From Trema orientale (taxonomy: Eukaryota; Streptophyta; Magnoliopsida; Rosales; Cannabaceae): a stretch of DNA of 64,000 nt. Shown here piece by piece: positions 24,600 to 34,869 of the stretch. The DNA lies in NCBI GenBank assembly GCA_002914845.1, contig JXTC01000079.1:938784-1002783 (forward strand). Reading direction: 5' to 3'. The translations under genes and the position numbers were made by a program. The notes under the pieces are model-generated. The model worked only from the letters and a program-made list of their open reading frames with translations, had not been told where the DNA came from and did not search any database. The stretch's first letter is position 1; each line of letters begins with the position of its first letter.

Positions 24600-26039
24600 G
24601 ATATTTTTTCTTTTTTTTGCAGTTCACTCTTAGTCATTTCTATAACTGGTTTTTCCAGAGCAAGTAGCACTAGTACCAAGGAATCAAACTCAATACTAGA
24701 GAATTATTAATTGATATATGTAATATAATACCAATAAATGACTATGAATATAATCGCATAAACTTGCGTCAGTTGGAGTAAATTTACCAAGTACGTACTT
24801 AGTGTATGCTTCCATGACAATTTCGTTCGAGTCTCTATCGATCGTTTACATGTACACAAATTCTGACATGTATATATGTATATATTTAATGTTACCATTT
24901 CGAAGAAAGTAAATCCAGCTCACGATTTATCTTAGTCATAAATTTATGAATCGATTCTCCCATTCCGTATGATCAGGGCGGAAAAGTCTGTTTTATACTG
25001 ATGTACAAATTATTGGGAAATCAAAGTTAAATATATTCTAACGGCAAGGGACCTTAAAGGCACTGAACAACGAAGCAAATCAATGCATATCTGTGTATTA
25101 TACATATATATATCGTTCCTATTATTTCGCTGAGGGTGGTTGATTAATTATCTGGACGTGGTCACATATGTATGATGGATCTCTATACCTATAAATTAAA
25201 TGATGAATTTATTATCGTGTAACCGCCTTAGAGCTTTTATTACCCTAATTTTCTAGCTGGCAGATGTCTACATGCAATTTTCATTACGAATCCAAATATT
25301 TCGCTGAATTTTGGTATCCTAATCTATGTCTAACTACTAAATGGACCACATATTATATAACAATTTTGAATAAAAATGATAAAACTTTAAAATTAATTAG
25401 GCCGTCAAATTTTAAATAATATGTTTATCAAATTTATTAGTTGGATATGAGTTGAGATACTAAAGTAGACATTTTGTTTGAGTTACTTTTTACATTATTA
25501 TGTGCATGAAAATATCGGCTAGAGATTAAATTTGATTTGATTTGATTTTTTTTTTTCCAGTTAGAGATATTTGGAATTAAAAAAAGAAATTTGTTAAAAA
25601 GGTATAGCATAACTCCTAGATCACCCACGTTGTATAATAACTCCTACAGCGTGAATACATGGGTGGATATCATGAATATGGTGAACAACACATTAATGTT
25701 AGAACTATTTGGCTTGTCTAATAAGTATTGAGTTTAATTATGCGTTAATTCCATGATGATACGGTCAGATATCCTATATAATAGGTATATAACTAACTTA
25801 TCTTTCAAGAAGAAGGAAAAAAAAATCATGTAGAAATTCATTCATTAAAGGATAATCCTATTGACGCGACTTCACTTTCCTCCAAGAGCAACGAAGAGTT
25901 ACATTATATTATTCATGTTAGGAAACAACGGAAGCGCACATCAAACAAAAAACATAAAAGTTACCCAAATACACTCAATACATAACTTACATGGTTCCGT
26001 GAAATTGTGTTTTTCATCAAAGAATTTCTTTATACTTAA
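24600..26039. other. Gene-free AT-rich stretch
   Basis: Nothing recognisable. Confidence 0.4.
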
Positions 26040-26059
26040 TCAATAAAATCACTTTCATC

Positions 26060-26114
26060 CCGCTTTTTTATTGTATTTTAATTATACCCGCTTTGTCCCT
26101 TCGGGGACATCCGA

Positions 26115-26146
<32 letters not shown>

Positions 26147-26350
26147 GGCCCCTGCGCAAGGATGACACGCACAAATCGAGAAATGGTCCAAATTTTTTAC
26201 AAACCAATTAAAAGTTTGAATTATTATTTTTTGTTTGGGGGGGGTCAGGGGTTCAAACCTTGGTAATGTGTGTGTGTGTTATTTTCCTTTAATTTGTAGT
26301 AAGTGGTGGTCATTAGTTAAGCCCCACTTTTAATAAAAAAAAAAAAAAAA
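26060..26350 (+). mobile_element. Chimeric retroposed sequence: U6 snRNA joined to a truncated SINE
   Basis: A perfect 20-bp target duplication, TCAATAAAATCACTTTCATC, is at 26040-26059 and 26351-26370. Between the copies, in order, are 35 bases of unknown origin, a full-length U6 sequence (26095-26196), about 40 bases of AT-rich linker, the B-box half of the SINE (from about 26,235) and a poly-A tail ending at 26,350. The SINE A-box half is absent, its place taken by U6. Template switching during LINE-driven reverse transcription would produce this arrangement. Confidence 0.8.
26095..26196 (+). ncRNA. U6: U6 spliceosomal snRNA sequence (probably retroposed copy)
   Basis: All 102 bases fit plant U6 as remembered: GTCCCTTCGGGGACATCCG at the 5' stem-loop, ACAGAGA (the 5'-splice-site pairing box), AGCATGGCCCCTGCGCAAGG and a T-run at the end. 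No upstream sequence element (RTCCCACATCG) or TATA at about -30 is visible, and the copy sits inside target duplications next to a SINE tail. It is therefore more likely a retroposed pseudogene than a transcribed locus. Confidence 0.9.
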
Positions 26351-26379
26351 TCAATAAAATCACTTTCATCTTCCTCAAA

Positions 26380-27420
26380 CAAAAAATTTATTCAAGGATT
26401 GGTTGTTCATCACCCAACTAGGGTTCGGGTGTTCGTCAAAGACAACCTACCACGATGAAACAAGTCATCGAAGAGGACCTATGTTAACGAAAACTAATTC
26501 TATAAAACCCCGAAAAACCGAAAAATAGTTGATACTTCGTCAGCTAATGTTACTCATCATTGGCGAAATTGTTGTTTCGCCAAAGATAACTTATGAGAAA
26601 GAAGAAGAGAAAAGAGATGTGCAAAATTCTCAGACGTCCTGTTCCTGTTGTGGCAAACAGTTTTCCCATAATGAAATGAGCCATAATTAGTCATAGCAAG
26701 ACTTCATTACACTGTAGTTCTATATAATTAGTGTCACACGTTCATGTATGTTAATTAGAGTAGAACACCTCAATGGTACACGAATCAAGGTGGTCGATGG
26801 ACAGTCCTATTGTTTGGAATAAAATTTTTTGAAAAAAAATTCACGAATCCTGCAGGGACACATGGTATATAAACGACTAATTAGAGTGATAAGCCCTACT
26901 AGTCTCTAATTAGTCAGGTCCATTTTGATTAAAACGATTCTTATCGGAGTGTTATATGTTGTGTGATGGGCATCATACCATCTGTCACCATAAATTATGA
27001 TTTTTTTTTAAATGACCAATCAATAGTCAAACCCTGCTAGAAAAATCAAGGGGCTTATAGAAATATGACCAAATTTTGGGTCCAATTTCAGTAAATGTCC
27101 CTTTGTCAAATGTTATAGCAAAATGTCTGGTATATATGCATATATACCAAGTGTAAAATTTTATATACCAAGTATAAAAAATTATATACCTAGTGCATTT
27201 CAGTACAGTAACTAAAATTGGCAGATATGCGTATCTACCAAGTGTAAAAATATATATACCTAGACATTTAGCTATAAAATTTTAAAAATGGACATCTACT
27301 TAATCAAATTTAAAATTTTGGTCATCCACCTAAAATTCTCAAAAATCATTTCAGTCCAAAATTACTAAAATCCATGTCAATTTCCCAGCCATGGTATATG
27401 GAGACGGATAGGGTCCAAGC
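26380..27420. other. Gene-free stretch with a repeat shared with 37.3 and 55.1 kb
   Basis: 27,055-27,310 contains ATGACCAAATTTTGGG followed by repeated TATATACCAAGTGTAAAA motifs. Similar sequence occurs at 37,320-37,520 and, inverted, at 55,080-55,200. Otherwise nothing is recognised. Confidence 0.4.
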
Positions 27421-27430
27421 CCTTTGTCCC

Positions 27431-27493
27431 AGCCCAGTAGAAATGGGCTGGGCTTTCGTTAATTGGGCTGATTGAAATTTTAATTGTGGCCCA
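27431..27493 (+). promoter_or_regulatory. Cluster of site II (TGGGCT/GGCCCA) elements
   Basis: AGCCCA at 27431, TGGGCT at 27444 and 27464, and GGCCCA at 27488 lie just before the transcribed leader of the SF1-like gene. Such TCP-bound site II elements are typical of constitutively expressed plant genes. No good TATA box is seen. Confidence 0.5.
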
Positions 27494-27539
27494 TTCCAAT
27501 TTGGTCCATTTGCTTCAAATTCCCTCAACAGTGAACTTC

Positions 27540-27689
27540 AATACTCCATTGCCGTATCCCTCGCTACTCTCTCAGGCTCGCTCACCACAGCAATTGATTT
27601 GAGCTCAATCGAAACGCACCTTCTTGATCCGCTCTCTGGGTCTGGCTATGGACTCCTCCATCTCGAAACCCTAATCACTATTCGCACAG
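27540..27689 (+). other. Non-coding first exon of the SF1-like gene, with a uORF
   Basis: The exon ends CACAG|GTACTC at 27689, and intron 1 runs to about 29,153. A complete upstream ORF, MDSSISKP, lies at 27648-27674, so scanning ribosomes meet it before the main start in exon 2. The exon start is estimated, not seen. Confidence 0.5.
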
Positions 27690-28228
27690 GTACTCTCTCT
27701 TTCCTTCCCTCCCTATGTGTGTGTGTACGGAAAACAAACAATAAACAAGTTACAGTAGGTTTTCGTTGTTTCATACTCGGAAAACAAAATTTTGTTTGGT
27801 TCCCAAGAAAGCCCAGGAAAGAAAAATAGGCTACTTCTTGTGGAATATGTGGAAAAATATATGTATTTGTATTTATGTTTTTATATATTTTGAGGCAGTT
27901 GTGATGATAGGCATAATTACAGGAGGAGTTGTTTCAATTTCTGTGTTTTTATTTACATTTATGTGTAATATGAATATATTTCTTTTTAGCAAAAATGGTA
28001 TGGTTTGACTCTGCTTAATTTTTTTTTTTTCATTTGGGCTGTGTTTTGTGATCTGAGTTTATCTATAGATTTTGCTGAAGTGAATTTTTTACCTGAGGTT
28101 TCCTGGAGCTTGATATAAACCTTTGGGATAAAATCTATTGAGATGAGATTTTAAGATTGTTGAGTTCTACTTTTTATTCTGTTTTTTTTTAATCTAAAGT
28201 CCATTTCATTTTCATCAGCAAATTGGAT

Positions 28229-28232
<4 letters not shown>

Positions 28233-28286
<54 letters not shown>
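28233..28286. repeat. (AT)n microsatellite in intron 1 of the SF1-like gene
   Basis: About 27 uninterrupted AT units; likely to vary in length. Confidence 0.9.
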
Positions 28287-28294
<8 letters not shown>

Positions 28295-29172
28295 TGTATG
28301 TATTTCTGTGAATTGGAAAAGAGTTGAAAAGAATTATGGAAAATGGCAATCATACTTAAGTGGGGATATGATTTGATTTCCTATGGCTTTAACTCTTTAT
28401 TTTCCGATGGAAATCATACTTTTTATTTTTAATTATTATTATTATTATTATTTTTTTTTTATTTTTTATTTTTTTGTTCTAATGCTTTTGATTTTTCTAG
28501 CACTTACCATTTTAATGGATGTTGTTCCCTGGCATGCTCTATGTAGACATATAACCAATTAAGAAGTAAGGGCTTTTGTCATGTGAATAGATTTTAACTT
28601 TTAGGGAGAGATCAGAAATTTTACATAGTAATTTAAGAGTGCAGTTAAAATTAAGACAATTTTTTTCCATGGGCTTGTTTAGTGGAGCTAATTGTTGGAC
28701 CATGCCGCTTTATATTTGACCCAAGTACAAGAAAGTTAAATTTTTTTTGTGGAAGTGGTATAGCTTAACTTCGTCTTTTACCCCCTACTGGGAGTAGGGT
28801 AATTTCCTATAAAACTGGAATATATCCTGATGTTACATTCTTCATTACATGAGCCTAACTGAGATTATTTTCAAGTTGGATAGGTCCAACATTGCTTAAC
28901 CAATTTCGTTCCTTAGCTCAAGTTCCAGCTTGCGTCTATGTACTTTTCATAAGATTAAGAAGTCACTAGCTTTTGCTTAGACTAAGAGGTTGTTGGCTTT
29001 GTATTGTATCTTGTATTTTTGTTAGGCTAAATTGTTATTTTATGATTGTTTTTTTTGGTCTTTTCCACCAGTCGAAGTGACATACAGTATTGCAACTCAC
29101 ATACAGTTTTAACTCTTGTTCAAAGGTTTAGAGGCTGACCCAACATCTGCAGTTGAAAAGTAGAGTAGTAAG

Positions 29173-32100
29173 ATGTCTGGAACAACCGTTTCGTCTACAG
29201 CATCGGGGAGCAGCCAAAAAGTTCCTATGTTTGCTGCGAAGGCTGGATTTGTCATACCAAAAAACAAGTTGTCTGGTTCGTTGGTGCCCATATTCCGAGG
29301 AGTTAAAACTCCTGGAGACGGTGATAAATTTAATGGAGAAAGTACCAAACAGGCTCCAAGGAAAACAAAATGGGGTCCTGATCTGACACAGGATACTGCT
29401 GTTAGAAGGGGAAGAGCCTTAGCTTATCAGGTAACTAAGTTAGCAAGAATTTTCAAGTTGTGCTCCATACATCTTATGGGCCCTAAAAAAAGAGTTGCTT
29501 TCCCCCGCTTAAAGAGAAAAAGAAGTAGATTGAATTTTCCCTTTCCATTTTTCTGTGTGAATGGTTCACATAGAAGCTTCCCCTTCCAGGTTCCACTAAG
29601 TGATATTACTGCCTGTGTGGTGGCACAAATTTTTCCAGACTCGGGTTGATCAAATTACACAAGAGCTTAAATCTGGAATATCGGAGATTGGGGACAATGG
29701 AAACTTGGCATTATCTGCTCAAAGTCCAGATCGTGACTCATCCAGACATCAAATTGACAGTAAGGTACAGATAATAGTTTCTTTTTGGTTTTGTTGTTGT
29801 TGTTGGTTTTTGTGTGTATGTGTGTGACTTCTTAGACTTTTCGTTCTTTATTTCATCACCATGAAAAACTTTTGAAGTATTTGGAACTTATAATATTTTG
29901 TGAATATAGATGTTAGAAGAATTAGAGCTTGAAAAGCGGGAAGCCATAGGTATGTTCACAGCTTTTCTTATGTTAAGTGAATTTTTGAAGTCTTTAGCAT
30001 GGCTGATGTTTTTGTTGATGATTTCCAGGTGAAATACTAAAATTAAATCCAAGTTACAAGGCTCCATCTGATTATAAACCCTTGTTGAAAGAGGCCAGAG
30101 TCTCCATACCTGTAAGTATAGGTTCTAAAACTTTCTACATGCTTTTTTCTCTAACAACCATTTGGTGAAGCTTAATGTACATTGCTCAGAGATTTTAACT
30201 GTCTTTGCTCATCTGGTTTATGAAAAGTCCTGAAATTTTTAAATACCAGTGAGCATGAGTGCATGACTTGTTTTTTTACTATTATTAATTGGAAAGAAGA
30301 GGCTTCCCCATGGGCTGGGCTGGAAGATTGTAGATACTAGAAAGGACACATAAGGCCAATTATATCAGGACTCATTGCTGAAGTAGCATTTTATTTTTTG
30401 AATAAACAAGACATTTATTATATAATAGTTTGAAAATTCATCAAGACTGAAGTACCTGTGAATTAGAGTAGTTCAAGGTATAGGGCTCAACAGTAATCAT
30501 GTTGTGATATGTCCGAAAGTGATTCATGTGGTGAATGAATGTAGATGTTTGTTTTCTACAATTAAGGAATTTCTGTACCATTATAGACTTACAAGCTTCT
30601 GAGTTGTACATCCATTATTGGAAGTATGATAGGTATGTGGCTAAGCATGTCAAGGTGGGAAATTTCGCTTTACAAATTTCGGATCTACTCTAAGTCTCAG
30701 CATGGTTATGCGTGGTTTTCTTCTGTTTAAGATCAGTGAACGTTACAGATACCACTGTATTTATCTGTAACTTGGCGTTAGACTATCAACTCACCTAAAT
30801 TTGAGTTCTGGAGAGTTGGAATATTGGTATTATCTTCTGACACTTCCATGTTGTTTACGACTTTTTCAGGTCAAAGAATATCCCGGGTATAATTTTGTTG
30901 GGCTAATATTTGGGGCTGGAGGTGATAATCAAAAACGACTGGAAAAGGTAAGAAGTTTGAGTAAATCAATGGGTGCTTATGTCAAAATATTTCATTACTT
31001 CACTGGTATGTACTCATGGAATAATACCTCCATCACTTCTCCTTCAAATGGAAATTAGGAAACTGGAGCCAAGATTCAAGTCTATGGAACAAAAGTAGAT
31101 AGTGAACAGAAGGTATTCAAATTTTTTTTTTCCCCCTTTTTGAGGAAAAGAAGGTATTCATTTAATTAATGTGAAAAACAATTATAAAACAATTTATGGT
31201 GTAGGTCATCGTCAGGCATCGTTTCATCCCTCGTTATGTTTCGTATACATGTTCATTTGTTCACTTTCTAAGAACATCCTGTTATGTATTTGAAATTATT
31301 CCCTTCGCTGAAGCTTAGCTTTTTATTTAATTTCTTAAATCATTGTTGCAGGTTGAGATAAAACCATCTGATGGGAACGAATTGCACAATGCCTATGAAG
31401 AGTTATACGTCAATATGTCGGCTGATACTTTTGAGAAAGTAGATGCGGCAGTTTCTGTGATTGAGCTGCTAATTACCTCGGTATCAGTGAGTTTCACCAC
31501 TTCAGAGATTACAAAATCTTTGTTATAGTCAGAAATACTTTTCAGTAATTTTTCTAAAATAGTTTTACTGTCATTCCTCTTATTATTGTCAAATTTGTAC
31601 AATTCTTTCTTTCTTTTAGGGAAATTTGGCTGCTGCATCTGCAACCTCTAATTCAGCTCCTATAGATGATGTCAATGTTCCTTTAGGCCAGGTTGCGGCC
31701 ACTCCTGATGCAGTTCATAGTTCTGTGATGCAAATGGTTTCAGGACCTAGACCAATTCCTCCTCAAGGACAGTTTCAGTACCCTGGTAACTGGTTTCAGG
31801 CAGGTCCACCTAACAATGTGTCGCATTCACCTTCTGGCTTAATTCCACCACCAAATTCTTCAGCTCTTGGTCTCAATGCTCCTCCCCAAATATCGAGCTC
31901 ACCTTTTAGACCTTCAAACATGCCTTCACTGTTTGGCCCTCCTCCAACGGTTCCAGTTGGATTCAACTCGATTCTCCAAAATCCATCTCTTGTTTCCCCT
32001 GAATCACAGTCACCAGCACAAGCTTTACAGTACCCATTCATGGCTCAGACAAGTCCTGGTCCTCTTGGGCCTCCAAGAAATTCTTCTGTGATGGCTTCCC

Positions 32101-33035
32101 AGCTCTCCTCGTTTCAAGCCAATAATATTTCACCTATGGGCATCTCCAGGCCATTGATGCCTTCGTTGCCCCAACCAGTCTCTAGCCTTCCACAAGGTTC
32201 GATACCTGCCAGTATTCCAGCATCTACAGGTTTCGGTAACATGACTGATATGGCTCCAAGGATGGGCCCAACACATGGGCTTCATCCGGTAGTTTCACAT
32301 TCAGTACCTCCACCTGCACCTGTGCCTGCTTCTGTGTCTGGATCTTTTGTAAGCCCTACCTTGGGATCTGCACCAAATCCTTCACCAGGTCCACCTATGC
32401 AATCAGGAATTTCTCTTTCTGGAAGTTTAACAAACTTTACTCCTGTAAAGCCAGCATTGCTAACAGCGCCAAGCTCTAATAGTTTCACTTTTCAACCTCA
32501 TCGACCTCAGCATCCAGCCTCTCAGATGGTTCCCAGGCCTAGCAATCAATTTACGGCTCAGAATGCTCCACCCACCAATTCAATATTGCAAGGTCCAGCA
32601 TCCCAGCCACTGCCTTTGCGGTTGCCTGTGCCCAATTTAAGTCCTCAACCTGTCAACCATGGGTTCTCTAGGCCACAGGTTGGCAACCACATGGGTCAAC
32701 CTCAATCTCATATGTCTGTTGCTCCCTTTGCCAGAAATCCAACTGGAGTTTTAGGTCCTTCCAGACTCTCAACATTTCCTGATGCAAGTACCCTTGCAGC
32801 TAGGAATCAGATCCTGCAAGTGGGGCTGAGGAACTTTAGCCCGGCTCCCCAAATTCCAAATTTGCCTGGCCCTCCCCCTCCTAGGCCAGGAAATCATGGA
32901 AATTATGCTCTTCAGACAAATCTCTCCTTTGCTTCTGGTAGGTCAGCTCCTGGAGAGCAGCAACTTTATGATCCATTCTCGCCGACTTCCTTGCCTATTA
33001 CACCCCAGCATCAGGTTGGATTCCCTAGAAGGTGA
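29173..33035 (+). CDS. SF1/branchpoint-bridging-protein-like KH domain protein
   Basis: Eight coding exons: 29173-29430, 29639-29764, 29910-29949, 30029-30111, 30870-30947, 31059-31112, 31352-31486 and 31620-33035, giving 729 aa. A non-coding first exon ends at 27689. Residues about 66-160 resemble the SF1 linker and helix-hairpin (APRKTKWGPD, then ILKLNPSYKAPSDYKP). Residues 160-258 form a maxi-KH domain opening IPVKEYPGYNFVGL. The GPRG loop of true SF1 is changed to GAGG (184-187). Residues 259-729 are Pro/Ser/Met-rich and low complexity. No CCHC zinc knuckle or RRM follows. SF1 binds the intron branch point; this protein is probably a nuclear RNA-binding paralog rather than SF1 itself. All introns are GT-AG and keep frame. 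Confidence 0.85.
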
Positions 33036-33039
33036 AAAA

Positions 33040-34860
33040 ACCAGGAAAATAATCTGTACTACTGGGATTTAATGGCCTTGTTGGATGTGAAAATTGTTAG
33101 CTTAGTCAGTACCCTAAATGAACAATGATGTCATATTAACAGGTTGATTATTTATAATGTTATTTCTTGTGGGACAAATCTTTCTTTAAGAGCATATTCA
33201 CTTGCCTATTTTACAGATTGTACTTGTGTGAACTTTGAAGTCATAACATATGACACAAACAGCATCGGACGCTGTAGGTCTAAAATTATACTGGACTATA
33301 TCACATATTCTTTACTGTTTTCTGCGACCAACCATCTCCTTTCTAAACTCTGTTTACGGACTTGAGGTGCGAATTGTAAGCGTGCTGTTTGGTAGAGAAT
33401 TCCATGCACTTTTCGGTTGAAAATTTTCCTTTACTTGTGATTAGTTGTCTTTGTCCACAGAATTCGTGAAACTACGCATTGATGGAGTTCAAAGTTGTCA
33501 CTTTTTCATCGTAAGGTAAAGGTGATTCTATTAAGTAGCTACACAAGTAGTCTTTTGCGTCTCGTTTAGTACGCAGGACTGAATTAGATTGGACTGAACT
33601 AGTAATTGAAATTGAATTAGATTAGACTATTTAGTACTATATTGTGTTTGGTGTAACACAAGATTAGAGCATAAATACATAATAAAACTTTTATTAATAT
33701 AGTTTTTATAATATTTTTTTTTTATGAAATGAGAAGATAAATATTTCATAAATCAGAGAAAAAATTAAACAATAATTAAAATAAAATAAAGTTTTATTTT
33801 ATTTTATTTTTAATAATTATTATGTTTAATTTTATTTTTAATAGTTACACAGAAATTTTTTAAATGGGATATGCATTTTTTTAAGAAAAGACAAGATAGA
33901 AAATATTTTATCCCAAAAAAAATTTCGAAAAAAAAAGGAAAAGAAACCAAGAGACTAAATAAACCCAATTCTAAGTGGACTATTTAGCCAGAAATATTGT
34001 TTTAGAGGCTAAACTCTTTTGTCCAATCCATCTAAAGGCTCAAATATGGGTCTGGACCCAATAGTCCAATCCCCTTTCTTTAGTTCAGCCCTTCAAACAG
34101 GCCTTTGATACATAGAGCAGTGCTAGCAACAGTCGTGCATATTGCGACAGTTGCATATAACTCACTTAAATGGACGTTCTTACAGAAGTACGACTTTTTG
34201 ATAATACATTGGAAGACAAATCAAAAGGCAAAGGTAAAAGTAAGTCCATGGGACAGTCTAGGGGTTGCCTTTGTTGCTCTTCAATGTCCTATACCGTAGT
34301 GGAATCGAAAAGGGGAAATAGGTCACCTATCTTATTAGGAAAAGGAAAAGGCAAGCACAGCATTAGTGTTTAAGAACACAAGCACATTACGGTTCGAAGG
34401 CCTACTAGTAGACTAGTAGTCTTCCACCAGAAAACCTCTCCCTTTTCCATCGTCTCAGTGTTTCTGGGAAATCAACAATGGTCCTCTAGTTTTTTTTTCT
34501 TATCATTATTATTTGGAAATTATAGAGATTAGAGATGATGACATAATTCTACTATTTCTATGTTTTTTCTGCAGAGAAGGGTCAAAATCATCCCTTCATT
34601 CCTGTGGGGCCCACGGGAATGTGTAGAATGGAGGGCTAAGCAGCCCTCAAACTAAAAGTATCTGAATTCTACTACTAGTACCACTAACTGAAACTGAAAC
34701 CTGATTTAAAGTCATTTGGTCATCAAGGGAAAACTGTCACTGAAGGAAACCTGATAAGTTTTCAAGTAAAAAATGCCAGCAAGCTTTTGTTTTACCATAT
34801 CATTATGTACAAGTCAAACATACATACAATTAGACAGCCAAAGAGCGCTCGAATCGTTCG
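33040..34860. other. Convergent intergenic stretch between the SF1-like and plastid-protein genes
   Basis: The first few hundred bases should be 3' UTR of the SF1-like gene. 33,570-34,110 looks like a hAT-type MITE. The rest, including 34,110-34,860, shows no recognisable gene. Confidence 0.4.
33570..34110. mobile_element. Candidate hAT-like MITE
   Basis: The left end GTCTCGTTTAGTACGCAGGA and the reverse complement of the right end (GGCCTGTTTGAAGGGCTGAA) resemble each other. The subterminal GATTGGACTGAACTAG region is shared with the element at 52,246. No target duplication was found. Confidence 0.4.
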
Positions 34861-34869
34861 AGAGTTGAA

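Noticed and set aside
26095..26196. Treating U6 as a normal expressed snRNA gene
   Set aside because: No upstream sequence element or properly spaced TATA is visible, and it lies inside a target-site duplication with a SINE tail and poly-A.
34105..34373. Two overlapping short plus-strand frames (64 and 67 codons)
   Set aside because: No start context, splice sites or family resemblance; they lie beside a MITE candidate.
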